Assembly: GCA_041396685.1 (NCBI GenBank) | Contig: JAWKYD010000002.1 | Location: 372,001-436,000 of the forward strand | Origin: JAUIAI01 sp041396685 | Lineage (GTDB): Bacteria > Pseudomonadota > Gammaproteobacteria > Burkholderiales > Burkholderiaceae_E | Direction: 5' to 3' | DNA: 64,000 bases | In this document: positions 34,430 through 46,124 of the stretch, piece after piece | How positions within the stretch are numbered: the stretch's first letter is position 1 | How the letters are laid out: the number at the start of each line of letters is the position of its first letter | Program-made: the position numbers and the translations under genes | The notes under the pieces: model-generated | Seen by the model: only the letters and a program-made list of their open reading frames with translations | Told to the model about the DNA's origin: nothing | The model's database searches: none

Positions 34430-36109
34430 TCAGTGTCCCCCCAGGGTGGCGTCGGTGCTCGGCCCTGCCGTGCCGTCGGCCGAATGGCGAGACGCATCAC
34501 CGGCCCGCCCTCGTTCATTGCCCGATGGTATCCGGCCGTTGCCGGCCTGCGCCCGACCGTTGCCCCGCTGCGCTTGCAACTCGCCAGGGCCCGACGGCCA
34601 CATGCCCGCCATCCACAGCCCGATCTGTTCGGCCGAGGTGTCCTCGATGTCGATCACCGGCGACAGATGGCCCTCGAATATCACGGCCAGACGGTCGCAG
34701 ATCTCGAACAGTTCCTCGAGCTCCTCGGACACCACCAGCACCGCCACGCCCTGGCCGGCCAGATCGCGCACCTGCTGACGGATGGCGGTGGCCGCGCCGA
34801 CGTCCACACCCCAGGTAGGCTGTGCCAGCAGCATCACCTGCGGGCCGATCATGATCTCGCGCCCGACGATGAATTTCTGCAGATTGCCACCCGACAGGCT
34901 CTGCGCCGGCGCCTCGGCGCCGCGGCCGCGTACGTCGAAGCGCTGGATGCATTGCTCGGCGAATTCGCGGCACCGGCCGCGGTTGAGCAGGCCCAGTGAG
35001 GACACCATGCCCAGGCGCCAGCCGGTGAGCGGTGCGTTCTCCACCAGGCGCATGCTGGGCACGGCGCCGCGCCCCAGTCGCTCCTCGGGCACGAAGCCCA
35101 GGCCGAGCGCGCGCCGCTGCCCGGCATCGAGATGCGAGACCGCGTCGCCGTGCAGCGTGATGGTGTCGCGCGCTTCGTCGCGCCCGCCGGGCGCCTCGCC
35201 CGAGAGCGCGCGCAGCAGTTCCTGTTGACCGTTGCCCGACACGCCGGCAATGCCCAGCACCTCGCCGGCGTGCAACGCCAGCGAGATGTCGTTCAGTGCC
35301 ACACCGAAGGCATTGGGCCGCGGCCGCGACAGATGGTGCACCGCCAGGCGCACTTCGCCGGGCGCGCGTTTGTCGCGGCTGACCGTGGGCAGTTCGCCGC
35401 CGATCATCATCTGCACGATCTCGCGCGTATCGACCTCGGCGGGTACCGCCGTGCCGGCATTGCGCCCATGGCGCAGCACGGTGGCGCGGTGGCAGAGCTC
35501 GCGCACCTCATCGAGCTTGTGGCTGATGTAGACCACCGAGCAGCCCTCGTCGGCCAGCTGGCGCAGCGTCTTGAACAATTGGCGCACCGCCTGCGGCGTG
35601 AGCACCGACGTGGGCTCGTCCATGATCAGCAGCCGCGGTCGTTGCAACAGGCAGCGGATGATCTCCACGCGCTGGCGCTCGCCGACCGACATGCTGAATA
35701 CATGCTGGGCCGGATTGACCGGCAGGCCGTATTGCTCGGAGACGCGTGCGATATCGGCCGACAATTGCCTGAGGTTCATCGGCCCGGCCAGACCCAGGCT
35801 GATGTTCTCGGCCACGGTCAGCGATTCGAACAACGCGAAGTGCTGATGCACCATCGCGATGCCCAGCTGCTGGGCCTGCACCGGCGAGGCGATCTGAACG
35901 GTCTCGCCCTCCCATTGCAGCGTGCCCTCGTCTGGCGCGTAGACCCCGCAGATGATTTTCATCAGCGTGGACTTGCCGGCGCCGTTCTCGCCCAGCACCG
36001 CGTGGATTTCGCCGGCCTTCACGACCAGGTCGACCTTGTCGTTGGCGCGCACGCCGGGAAAGGATTTGCTGATTCCGGTCAGCCGAAGCCGCACTTGCTC
36101 ATCTGCCAC
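34430..36109 (-). CDS. ABC transporter double ATPase (nucleoside-type, BMP system)
   Basis: A 559-residue protein with two ABC domains, as usual for sugar- and nucleoside-type importers. The N-terminal domain has Walker A GENGAGKST (near residue 40), signature SVGERQRVE and Walker B LLIMDEPTSVLTP. The C-terminal domain has GVSGNGQQE, signature LSGGNLQKF and a LLAQPTWGVDVGA block without the classical Walker B Glu, which is normal for this family. The start is GTG at 36109, 21 bp after guaD. A C-terminal Gly/Asn/Arg-rich tail of about 50 residues is an unusual extension and probably disordered. Confidence 0.9.
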   Translation of the reverse strand: MADEQVRLRLTGISKSFPGVRANDKVDLVVKAGEIHAVLGENGAGKSTLMKIICGVYAPDEGTLQWEGETVQIASPVQAQQLGIAMVHQHFALFESLTVAENISLGLAGPMNLRQLSADIARVSEQYGLPVNPAQHVFSMSVGERQRVEIIRCLLQRPRLLIMDEPTSVLTPQAVRQLFKTLRQLADEGCSVVYISHKLDEVRELCHRATVLRHGRNAGTAVPAEVDTREIVQMMIGGELPTVSRDKRAPGEVRLAVHHLSRPRPNAFGVALNDISLALHAGEVLGIAGVSGNGQQELLRALSGEAPGGRDEARDTITLHGDAVSHLDAGQRRALGLGFVPEERLGRGAVPSMRLVENAPLTGWRLGMVSSLGLLNRGRCREFAEQCIQRFDVRGRGAEAPAQSLSGGNLQKFIVGREIMIGPQVMLLAQPTWGVDVGAATAIRQQVRDLAGQGVAVLVVSEELEELFEICDRLAVIFEGHLSPVIDIEDTSAEQIGLWMAGMWPSGPGELQAQRGNGRAQAGNGRIPSGNERGRAGDASRHSADGTAGPSTDATLGGH

Positions 36110-36130
36110 CGCCCCTTCCCCCCGCCTGGC

Positions 36131-37468
36131 TCAGGCTCGTTCGAAACACCGGCCGCGCACGTAGGTGGCGACCACGTTGGCGGTATCGCCCAGCATCATC
36201 AGCGCGAACAGGCGCTCATGCAGGCTGGTGGCCCGCCGCTGGCGCCGCTCGGACACCGCATCCGTCGACCAGCGCAGGACGGTGAGATCGGCATGGCGGC
36301 CCGGTGCCAGGCTGCCGATCGCGCCATCGAGCGCCAGCGTGCGCGCCGCGCCGAGCGTGGCGAGGTAGAGGCCACGGTAGGCCGTCAGCTTCTGGCCGGT
36401 GAGCGCCATGACGCGCGCCGCATCGGCCATCACACGCAGCATGTTCAGATGCGTGCCGCCGCCGACATCGCTGGCCAGCGACACCGGCACGCCGGCCTGA
36501 TCGAGCCGCGCCACGTTCAACAACCCGCTGCCCAGGAACATGTTCGATGACGGGCTGAAGGCGACGCTGCCACCGCGATCGACCAGCATCGCATGGTCTT
36601 GATCGTCCAGCCAGATGCCGTGCGCGAACACCGAGCGCGGCCCGAGCAAACCGTGCCGATCATAAACCGACAGATAGCTGCGGTCGGCGGGGAACAGCTT
36701 GGCGACCCAGGCGACCTCTTCTTCGGTTTCGGCGACATGGGTCTGCATGTACAAGGTGTCGGCCTCGGCGAGCAGGCGCCCGGCCAGTGCCAGCTGGGCG
36801 TCGCTGCTGGTGGGTGCGAAGCGCGGCGTGATCGCGTAGTGCAGCCGTTGGTGCTCGTGCCAGCGCCGGATCAGCGCGCGCGACTCGGTCTCGCCGTGAT
36901 CCGCACCGTCGAGCAGGGCCTCGGGGCCGTGACGGTCCATCAGCACCTTGCCGCCGATCAGGCACATGTCGCGCCGCCCGGCGGCTTCGAACAGGGCATC
37001 CACCGAGCAGGCATGCCGGGTGGGGAACACGACCGCCGTGGTGGTGCCGTGCGCCAGCAGCGCATCGCAGAAGGCTTCGGACTCGGCGCGCGCGAACGCC
37101 GGATCGGCGAAGCGCATCTCGTTGGGGAAGGTGTATTGCTCGAGCCACTGCAGCAGCGTGGCGCCGTGCGAGGCGACGACGTCGAGCTGGCCCGAATGCA
37201 CGTGGGTGTCGATGAAACCCGGGCAGACCAGATGGCCGCGCCGATCGTCACGCGACCAGTCCGGCCCCGGCGCCTGGCCGGCCTCGAGTACATCGACCGT
37301 CAGGCCGTCTTCGATCAGCAGCCAACCATCGGGGATGAAGCGCACCGCGCCCCGCCCCGAGGGGTCGGCGGTGTCGTGCAGCGGATCGGCACGAAAATCG
37401 AGCAGATCAGCATGGATCGCGCGTCGGTGTGGTGCGCGCGGCCGTGCGCTGGCGGGCTTGCTCGACAT
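36131..37468 (-). CDS. guaD: Guanine deaminase
   Basis: A 445-residue amidohydrolase that deaminates guanine to xanthine, feeding the divergent xanthine dehydrogenase. The zinc-binding THVHSGQ, substrate block FPNEMRFADP, LHYAITPRFAPTSSD, TMHV-type QTHVAETEEEV and metal Asp in SLASDVGGGTH are all present. The ATG at 37468 overlaps the LysR stop (TGATG), indicating coupling. Downstream, the ABC transporter genes follow after 21 bp. Related amidohydrolases are chlorohydrolases, but the motifs and context fit guanine deaminase. Confidence 0.93.
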   Translation of the reverse strand: MSSKPASARPRAPHRRAIHADLLDFRADPLHDTADPSGRGAVRFIPDGWLLIEDGLTVDVLEAGQAPGPDWSRDDRRGHLVCPGFIDTHVHSGQLDVVASHGATLLQWLEQYTFPNEMRFADPAFARAESEAFCDALLAHGTTTAVVFPTRHACSVDALFEAAGRRDMCLIGGKVLMDRHGPEALLDGADHGETESRALIRRWHEHQRLHYAITPRFAPTSSDAQLALAGRLLAEADTLYMQTHVAETEEEVAWVAKLFPADRSYLSVYDRHGLLGPRSVFAHGIWLDDQDHAMLVDRGGSVAFSPSSNMFLGSGLLNVARLDQAGVPVSLASDVGGGTHLNMLRVMADAARVMALTGQKLTAYRGLYLATLGAARTLALDGAIGSLAPGRHADLTVLRWSTDAVSERRQRRATSLHERLFALMMLGDTANVVATYVRGRCFERA

Positions 37469-38436
37469 CAGTGCGGCCCTCCTGTGTCGTGACCGGCGGA
37501 CCGACTCTGCCCCTGCCCCAGACCCAGCGCGATCCGCTGTACGAGCGCGCGCAGCCAACGCTGGGCCGGGTTGTGGTGGCCGCGACGATGCCAGAGCTGG
37601 AAGTAAGTGAGCCTCGGAAACGGCAACGGGCAGGCGACGATCGCGAGCCGCTCGTCCAGATGCTGCTCGCAGAACAGGCGCCCGGTGGTCAGCACCAGGC
37701 TGCTGTCGGCCACCGTGGCCGGCACCATGCCGAAGTGCGGGCCGCGCGCGACGATGTTGCGTGTCAGCCCGCGCCGCGTCAGGTGCTCGTCGATGACGCC
37801 GGGACCAGAAGCCACCATCAGCGCCGGCGCCAGGTGGTCGGCCTGCAACCACTGCTCGACCGACCAGCCACGGCGCACGGCCGGATGATCGCAGGCCACC
37901 AGGCAGACCACCTCGTCGTCGATCAGCACGCCCCGGTGCAGATCGGCCGGCACCTCGAGCCAGTTGCCGATGGCCACATCGATGACGCCGTTGGCGAGCT
38001 CGGTCTCGTAGTCGAATTCGGCCGACAGCGTGCGCACCTCGATGCGCGCGCCCGGCGCCTGCCGGCGCAGGGCGTGAATCACCCGTGGCAGGAAGCGGGG
38101 ATCGAGATAGTCGGGCGCCGCCACCCGGAAGGTGGCCGTCGTGGTGGCCGGATCGAAGCGGCGTTCGGCCAGGAAGGATTCGTCGGCGATGCGCAGGATG
38201 TCGGCCATCGGCGCGACCAGCGAGCGGCCGAAGTCGGTCGCGACCATGCGCTGACCGTGGCGCACGAACAGTTCATCGCCGGTGATCGCGCGCAGGCGGC
38301 GCAGTGATTCGGAAATCGCGGGCTGGCTGGTCTGCATGATCCGGGCAGTACGCGTGACGCTCTGCTCCCGCAGCAAGGTATCGAGCACCTTGAACAGGTA
38401 CAGATCGAGTCTTTGTAGGTTGCGACGACTGGGCAC
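37468..38436 (-). CDS. LysR family transcriptional regulator of the purine genes
   Basis: A 322-residue regulator with an N-terminal helix-turn-helix (RTARIMQTSQPAISESLRRL, about residues 29-48) and a LysR effector domain (about 100-300). The start is GTG at 38436. It is the first gene of the run that continues into guaD and the BMP transporter (stop overlaps the guaD start) and is divergent from xdhABC, so it probably controls both sides and itself. The effector is unknown; a purine is the natural guess. Confidence 0.9.
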   Translation of the reverse strand: MPSRRNLQRLDLYLFKVLDTLLREQSVTRTARIMQTSQPAISESLRRLRAITGDELFVRHGQRMVATDFGRSLVAPMADILRIADESFLAERRFDPATTTATFRVAAPDYLDPRFLPRVIHALRRQAPGARIEVRTLSAEFDYETELANGVIDVAIGNWLEVPADLHRGVLIDDEVVCLVACDHPAVRRGWSVEQWLQADHLAPALMVASGPGVIDEHLTRRGLTRNIVARGPHFGMVPATVADSSLVLTTGRLFCEQHLDERLAIVACPLPFPRLTYFQLWHRRGHHNPAQRWLRALVQRIALGLGQGQSRSAGHDTGGPH

Positions 38437-38616
38437 CGATTGTCCGAGGGATCTGGGCCTCGTTGATCAAAAGTCGATTATGAATATCATCGTGAATCCT
38501 ATATAGATTATGCGCTGCGTGCGTCGTATGCTTGTCCGGGGACGATCGGCGCGGCGTCCGCGCCGGGCCGGCGGTCACCGTGGCTTCGATCGACGTCCGG
38601 CCCAGAGGGAGTCCAT
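38437..38616. promoter_or_regulatory. LysR / xdhA divergent control region with AT-rich palindrome
   Basis: A 180-bp gap with a strikingly AT-rich patch at about 38465-38512. Within it is an inverted repeat ATGA-ATA-TCAT (38480-38490), framed by GATT (38476-38479) and AATC (38495-38498), and a TATATA at 38500-38505 that could be part of a -10. This layout suits LysR-type sites near a divergent promoter. The rest of the gap is GC-rich without visible features. The xdhA start is GTG at 38617, after GAGGGA. Confidence 0.45.
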
Positions 38617-40151
<1,535 letters not shown>

Positions 40152-40155
<4 letters not shown>

Positions 40156-42512
40156 ACGATCACGGCGGTCTTCCAACGCCCGGCGCCCCGCTGGCGTCCG
40201 GCGGACAGGTCAGGCCGGACACAGACCGCAGCCCGGCTCACGAGAGCGCGCTCGCCCACGTCACCGGCAGCGCGCGCTTCATCGACGACCTGCCCGAGGC
40301 CTTCGGCACGCTGCACTGCGCGCCGGTGCTGAGCCCGCTCGCACATGCGCGTCTGCGGGGTTTGGCCCCCGAGGCAGTGGCGCAGGCGCTGGCCGATCCG
40401 GCCGTGCACGCGATCGTCCGCGCCGCCGACATTCCCGGCGAGGCCGCGTTCCACACGCCGGCCGCCGACGAGCCGGTGCTGGCCACCGACAGCGTTCACT
40501 ATCAGGGCCAGGTGGTCGCCCTGGTGGTGGCCGACAGCCACCGCCAGGCACGGGTCACGGCAGCGCGGCTGCAACAGGCGCTGCAACTCGAGCCGCTGCC
40601 GGCCGTGCTCTCGATCGACGAGGCGCTGCGCCAGCAGGCCTGGGTGTTGCCGCCGGTGTGCGTGATCCGCGGCGAGCCGGAGCAGGCCCTGGCAAGGGCC
40701 ACACACACGCTTGGGCAAACGTTCGAGATCGGCGGCCAGGAACACTTCTATCTCGAGAGCCAGATCGCCTATGCGCTGCCGCAGGAGCAGGATGGCTGGC
40801 TGATCCATTCGTCCACCCAGCATCCGGGCGAGGTCCAGCACTGGGTCGCGAGCGCGCTGGGCATCGCCGCCAACCGGATCGATGTCGTCTGCCGGCGCAT
40901 GGGCGGCGGCTTCGGTGGCAAGGAAACCCAGGCCGGCCACGTGGCCGTGTGGGCGGCGCTGGCCGCGCGCGCGGTGGGCCGCCCGGTGAAGATGCGGCTC
41001 GACCGCGACGACGACATCCTGATCACCGGTAAGCGGCACCCGATGCGGGCCAGCTATACGGTGGGCTACAACGACGCCGGCGCGATCCAGGCACTGAGCG
41101 TGAGCATCGCGGCCAACTGCGGCAGTTCGGCCGATCTGTCCGGTCCGGTCACCGACCGCACGGTCTTTCATGTCGACAACGCCTACTTCTTGCCCAATGT
41201 GCGCATCGAGTTGTTGCGCTGCCGGCTGAACACGCAATCGCACACCGCGTTTCGCGGCTTCGGCGGGCCGCAGGGCATGGTGGTGATCGAGACCATCATC
41301 GAGCAGATCGCCCACCGGCTCGGGCTGGACCCGCTCGATGTCCGGCGCATCAACCTGTACGGTGCGGCACCGCGCAACACCACGCACTACGGCATGACGG
41401 TCGGTGACAACGTGCTGCCGGAGTTGCTCGGCCAACTCGAGGCCTGGTCCGACTATCGCGCGCGGCGCGCGGCGATCGCGGCGTTCAACCGCAGCAACAG
41501 CACGCTCAAGAAAGGCATCGCGCTGACGCCGGTGAAATTCGGCATCTCGTTCACGGCCACGCAGTTCAACCAGGCCGGCGCGCTGGTCAATCTCTACACC
41601 GATGGCACGGTGCAGGTGAATCACGGCGGCACCGAGATGGGCCAGGGCCTGCACACCAAGGTCTGCCAGATCGTGGCCGCCGAACTGGGCGTGCCGCTGG
41701 AAGCGGTGCGTATCAGCGCCACCGACACCGCGCGCGTGCCCAACGCGTCGGCCACGGCGGCCTCGAGCGGCACCGATCTGAACGGGCGTGCGGCCGAGTT
41801 CGCCGCCCGCCGCATCCGCGAACGGTTGAGCGCATTCATCGCGGGGCGGGCCGGGGTGGCGCCGGACGCCGTGCGCATCGCCGACGGCGTGGTGAGCCTG
41901 CCCGACGACAGCAAGCCGTTGACCGACTGGATCAAGGCCGCCTACGAGGCGCGCATCCAGTTGTTCTCCGACGGCTTCTACGCCACGCCGGACATCCACT
42001 ACGACCGCAGCACCCTCACCGGCCAGCCGTTCTACTACTTCGCCTATGGCGCGGCCGTCAGCGAGGTGGCCATCGACACCCTGACCGGAGAATCGCGGGT
42101 GCTGGCGGTGGACATCCTGCACGACACCGGACGGCCGATCAACCGCGCCATCGATCTCGGCCAGATCGAGGGCGGCTTCATTCAGGGCATGGGCTGGCTG
42201 ACCACCGAGGAACTCGTCTGGGACGAGCAGGGCCGACTGCGCACCCATGCACCCTCCACCTACAAGATCCCGACCGCATACGACCTGCCGCCGCGCTGGC
42301 GCATCGCGTTGTGGAACCGCCCCAACCCGAAGCCCAACGTGCACGGATCGAAGGCGGTCGGCGAACCGCCGCTGATGCTCGCGATCTCCGTGTTGCAGGC
42401 GATCCGGCATGCGGTCCAGGCGGCCACCGGCGAAGCCACGCCCGTGGTGCTGCACGCGCCCGCCAGTGCCGAATCGGTGCAGCGAGCGCTTGGCGGGCCG
42501 TCCGCGTCATGA
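40152..42512 (+). CDS. xdhB: Xanthine dehydrogenase molybdopterin-binding subunit
   Basis: A 786-residue molybdenum-hydroxylase subunit. The molybdopterin and active-site motifs are present: GGQEHFYLE, MGGGFGGKE, the substrate Arg in TAFRGFGGPQG, HGGTEMGQGLH, and the catalytic Glu in KAVGEPPLML near the C-terminus. The ATG at 40152 overlaps the xdhA stop; the frame is open further upstream but only as a shadow of xdhA. It overlaps xdhC by 4 bp, completing a compact xdhABC operon. Confidence 0.95.
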
Positions 42513-43333
42513 GGCTGACCGACCTCGCCGGCGGCACGACGGCCTCGCCGGACCTGTTCGAACTGGCGCGCGAATGTCTGGCCGCCGGCGTACCCGCGAT
42601 GCTGGTCTCCATCGTCGAGACGCGCGGCAGCACGCCGCGCGAAACCGATGCGCTGATGCTGGTCAGCCCCAGCCGCACGGCCGGCACGATCGGTGGCGGC
42701 CATCTCGAGTGGCGGGCCATCGAACAGGCGCGCCGGTGGCTTGACGGGGCCGCGCCGCGGGCCGCTCACGACCAGCGTTTCGCGCTCGGCCCGAGCCTCG
42801 GCCAATGCTGCGGCGGTGCGCTGACCCTGCGTCACGAAGCACTGGACGAGCACCATCTGCCAAGGCTGCAGAACCACGTGCCAACGGTGTTCCGGCTGCA
42901 CCTGTTCGGTGCCGGCCATGTCGGCCGTGCGGTCGTGCAGGCGCTGGCCACGGTGCCCTGTGTCGTCGAATGGATCGACGAGCGCGAGTCGGTGTTCCCG
43001 GTCGCGCTGCCCGAGCACACCCGCGTCGTGTTCAGCGACGACCCGGCGGCCGAGGTGGACCACGCCCGGCCGGGCGACTACTACCTGGTGATGACCCACA
43101 GCCATGCGCGCGATCTCGAGATCGTCGGCGCGATCCTGCGGCGCAACGACGCCGGCTATCTCGGCCTGATCGGCTCGCGCACCAAGCGGGCGCGCTTCGA
43201 ACACCGCCTGCGCGCGCGCGGCCTCGATCCGCAAGGCTTGCATTGCCCGATCGGCCTGCCCGGTGCCACAGGCAAGGAGCCGTGGCGCATCGCGCTGTCG
43301 GTGGTGGCGGACTTGGTCGCCAGGGCCGGATAG
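42509..43333 (+). CDS. xdhC: XdhC molybdenum cofactor insertion chaperone
   Basis: A 274-residue protein that binds and sulfurates the molybdenum cofactor and inserts it into XdhB. It has the N-terminal XdhC block (VETRGSTPRETDALMLV, GTIGGGHLEW), the cysteine motif LGQCCGGALTL and a Rossmann domain starting LFGAGHVGRA, with the C-terminal GLIGSRTKRARF. The ATG at 42509 overlaps the xdhB stop. It is the last gene of the operon and converges on the gene at 43421; the 87-bp gap between them is featureless. Confidence 0.93.
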   Translation: MRLTDLAGGTTASPDLFELARECLAAGVPAMLVSIVETRGSTPRETDALMLVSPSRTAGTIGGGHLEWRAIEQARRWLDGAAPRAAHDQRFALGPSLGQCCGGALTLRHEALDEHHLPRLQNHVPTVFRLHLFGAGHVGRAVVQALATVPCVVEWIDERESVFPVALPEHTRVVFSDDPAAEVDHARPGDYYLVMTHSHARDLEIVGAILRRNDAGYLGLIGSRTKRARFEHRLRARGLDPQGLHCPIGLPGATGKEPWRIALSVVADLVARAG

Positions 43334-43420
43334 CAGATTGTTTTGCAGTGTCTCGCGGGCCCATCGGGCAATTCGACGGCCTGTCGAGCCGCGTCCCGCT
43401 CGGTGATCACATCGGCAGGA

Positions 43421-43951
43421 TCATCCGGACGCGGCTGACCCGTCCGGCGTTCCAGGCAGGACCCGCAGACGGCAACACCCCGGCTGGCCGAGTCGCCAGG
43501 TCTTGCCGGCGAACCGGAAGCCGGCGGACTCGAACAGGCCGATGTCGATGGCCCCGGCGATCTCGCACAGATCCTCGAGTTCGCCATCCGCACGTCCCAT
43601 CGCCTCCCAGGCTTCCTTCAACGGGCAGCGCATGAAGTCGATCCGCAGACCCTCGTCGGCGACGCCGACCGCGGCCGGCTCGAACAAGGCCTGGCCCTCG
43701 ATGATGCCGCTCAGGAAGGCATCGCGCAGTCCCGCGAGATCATCGGGGGCATGACCCGCCAGCGCCGGGCCCATGGCCTCGCCCATCCGCCGCGTGGCCT
43801 TCTTGCAGATCGCCAGCGCCTGTTCGCGCCCGAGTTGCTCGCGCAGCACGTCGTAGAAATGTGCATACGACGCCGCCCGCATCGCAAACGCCCGGCGCAG
43901 CAATTCGTGGACCTCGTGGGCCTGGAAGGTTCGTGCTGTTTCGGTGGTCAT
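43421..43951 (-). CDS. L-2-amino-thiazoline-4-carboxylic acid (ATC) hydrolase-like protein
   Basis: A 176-residue soluble protein with the pattern of the ATC-hydrolase family: a helical N-terminal half and a C-terminal half with FMRCPLKEAWEAMG, LCEIAGAIDIGLFESAGF and LGQPGCCRLRV, including the conserved Cys residues. The founding members hydrolyse a cyclic thiazoline to S- or N-carbamoyl-cysteine; most members are untested. It overlaps the FAD oxidase gene by 4 bp and is the last gene of the liv-oxidase run. The family call is by motif recognition and is moderately secure; the substrate is inferred only. Confidence 0.6.
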   Translation of the reverse strand: MTTETARTFQAHEVHELLRRAFAMRAASYAHFYDVLREQLGREQALAICKKATRRMGEAMGPALAGHAPDDLAGLRDAFLSGIIEGQALFEPAAVGVADEGLRIDFMRCPLKEAWEAMGRADGELEDLCEIAGAIDIGLFESAGFRFAGKTWRLGQPGCCRLRVLPGTPDGSAASG

Positions 43952-45258
43952 CGCAATTCCCGGTTGTCCAGGGCCCTGAAGTGCAGCAGCCGCAAGGGCG
44001 CGAGTCGGCGCAGCACGGCATGCGCCGGCAGCGGGCGCGGCCCGGTCAATGGCAGGGCCAGGTCCTGAATGGCTTGGCCGGTCAGCGCGCGTGCGAATTC
44101 ACGCCCGAGGGCGATCGACAGCGCCACGCCACGCCCGTTGCAGCCGACCCACGCGAACGCGCCCTCGCCCAGCCGGTGCAGGCGCGGCATGAAATCCGTG
44201 GTCATGCCGATGTAGCCATTCCACACGTGCTCGAAGCGGGCGCGGCCCAGATCCGGGAACACGCGGGCCAGACGAGCGCCGATGCGCCGGCGCAATCGCG
44301 CCGCCCCCGCCGCGGGCACCACGAGCGCGCCTCCGGTGATGAGCCGATGGCGCGCGTCGTAGCGCATGAAAACCAGATCGCCGTGGGTATCGGAGACCGC
44401 CTGGCGGCCGGGGATCACCCGCTCGCGGACGGCCTCGGGAACGACCCCGGTCGCCATCTGCCAGGACAGCACCGGCACCACCTCGCGCGCGATCTCGGGG
44501 GCCAGCCTGGCCGAGAACGCATCCGTGTACGAATGGGTGGCCAGCATCAGCCGCTGCGCATGGACCCGCCCCATGGGCGTACGAATCTCCCATCCGCCCG
44601 GACGTGGGCCGATCGTCAAGGCCGGCGTTTGGTCGAAACGTTGCACGCCCTCTTGCTGCGCCGCCGCCGCGAGCGATCGCGCCAGCGCGAGCGGATTGAC
44701 ATGCCCGCCGCTGCGATTGGTGAAACCGCCGTGCCAGACCGGGGAGCCCGTCAGCGCACGCACGGCGGCCGCGTCGAGCAACTCGACCGGTGCCCCCCGC
44801 CTGCCCCACTGCTCCACCCGCCGCTGCGCGATTTTCATCCGGCCCGGCGTGTGCACCGGCTGGATCCAGCCCGTCTGCTCGGCCTCCGCCTCGAGGCCGG
44901 CCTCCCGGACCAGATCGAACAGCGTTTGCGCGCTGTCGCGCAGCAGCGCGACGAAGCGCGCGCCCGCCTCACCGTGCAAGCGCTCGATGTCGTCGGGGTC
45001 CGGCCGCGTGAGCGTCGGAATCACCTGACCGTTGTTGCGTCCCGATGCGCCCCATCCGGGCTCCATGGCCTCGAGGAGTACCGTGCGCACGCCGGCCCTG
45101 GCCAGATGCCAGGCCGTTGACAACCCGGTGAAACCGGCACCGACGACGACCGCATCGGTGTCGATGGCATCGGTGAGCGGCGCGGCCGTCGCCAGCGCCG
45201 GCGTGCACGCCAACCAATGCGAGTCCGGCCAGTCGATCCGGGCCTGCGGATGCGTCAC
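43948..45258 (-). CDS. FAD-dependent amine/amino acid oxidoreductase (DadA/PuuB-like)
   Basis: A 436-residue DAO-fold flavoprotein with an N-terminal FAD motif VVVGAGFTGLSTAWHLA (about residues 37-53), the GASGRNNGQV block typical of PuuB-like gamma-glutamylputrescine oxidases, and the C-terminal WNGYIGMTTDFMPRLH ... GCNGRGVALS FAD contact. Such enzymes oxidise an amine or amino acid to an imine, giving ammonia and a carbonyl. It overlaps its neighbours on both sides by 4 bp (RidA-like upstream, ATC-hydrolase-like downstream). The substrate is unknown. Confidence 0.85.
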   Translation of the reverse strand: MTHPQARIDWPDSHWLACTPALATAAPLTDAIDTDAVVVGAGFTGLSTAWHLARAGVRTVLLEAMEPGWGASGRNNGQVIPTLTRPDPDDIERLHGEAGARFVALLRDSAQTLFDLVREAGLEAEAEQTGWIQPVHTPGRMKIAQRRVEQWGRRGAPVELLDAAAVRALTGSPVWHGGFTNRSGGHVNPLALARSLAAAAQQEGVQRFDQTPALTIGPRPGGWEIRTPMGRVHAQRLMLATHSYTDAFSARLAPEIAREVVPVLSWQMATGVVPEAVRERVIPGRQAVSDTHGDLVFMRYDARHRLITGGALVVPAAGAARLRRRIGARLARVFPDLGRARFEHVWNGYIGMTTDFMPRLHRLGEGAFAWVGCNGRGVALSIALGREFARALTGQAIQDLALPLTGPRPLPAHAVLRRLAPLRLLHFRALDNRELR

Positions 45259-46010
45259 AGCACCTGCTCGAGCGCGGTCGACCGGACGTCCATCTCGAAC
45301 GCCAGCCCTTCGATGGGCGGCCGGGCGAGATGCCAGGTCACACCCGGCGCCGCCAGGCCCGCCGGCGCGAGAACGGCTTCGAGGAGATCTCGGAGCGGCT
45401 CGACGGTGTAGACCTGCACCGCGCTCAAGCCGGCCGGGTCCGGAAGACCCAATGCGGCCATGCGTTCACGCATGCGCTCGACGACGAACCGCGCCTTGCG
45501 CTGCATGCCGGGCGGGCTCGTGTCACCGGCCGCGACGATGTGTGCAGCGTAGCCGCCCATGCCCTCGGGCACCTCGCCACTGCCGGAAACCACCGCCGTC
45601 GGACGCACACCGGGCGTGGCGACCGTAAACGCGAACGCGAACAGCGACGGCTCGGATGGCGGTTCCAGCAACGGACAGACGTTGCTGCGGGCGACCGGGT
45701 TAACTCCGTCGGCGCCGATCAGGCCCCATTCGCGCAAGGTGCCGGTGTACTGCCGGTTGAAAGCCTCGAAGCCCGCCTCGGTGAACGGCGCGGGCGAACG
45801 CAGCTCGCACGCGCACAATGCCGTGCGCGGCCGGCCGTGGTTCGCGAGATGGGCGGCGATCGATTCGAAGCCCGCCGCCAACGGTAGCGGTTTGCGCAGG
45901 CGCACATGAACGATCTCGTGCGACTCGTCGGCAACGACGCCGGCCGAGTACTGAAACACGCCCGGCACGAATCGATATCCGCCCGGCTCGAACCTGGTGG
46001 TGTCGGACAT
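45255..46010 (-). CDS. Conserved protein, probably RidA/YjgF superfamily (imine deaminase-like)
   Basis: A 251-residue protein. It contains two halves reminiscent of the RidA chorismate-mutase-like fold (YQYSAGVVAD-type start, CELRSPAPFTEAGFEAFN, later SGSGEVPE and VQVYTVEPLRDLLEAVL). The ATG at 46010 is chosen because the sequence turns conserved-looking there. RidA proteins hydrolyse reactive imines made by flavin oxidases, which fits the position next to an FAD oxidase (4-bp overlap). I am not certain of the superfamily; it could be an independent conserved family. Confidence 0.5.
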   Translation of the reverse strand: MSDTTRFEPGGYRFVPGVFQYSAGVVADESHEIVHVRLRKPLPLAAGFESIAAHLANHGRPRTALCACELRSPAPFTEAGFEAFNRQYTGTLREWGLIGADGVNPVARSNVCPLLEPPSEPSLFAFAFTVATPGVRPTAVVSGSGEVPEGMGGYAAHIVAAGDTSPPGMQRKARFVVERMRERMAALGLPDPAGLSAVQVYTVEPLRDLLEAVLAPAGLAAPGVTWHLARPPIEGLAFEMDVRSTALEQVL

Positions 46011-46124
46011 GACTGATCGCCTCATCGGTTGGCAGGTTCCGTTCGAACCTCGGGTCGAGAGACCCGGCCGGCGCCGGCCTGGGCGTGGCGCGGCCAACGC
46101 CACCGGGCAAGCGCGCCGGGACTC

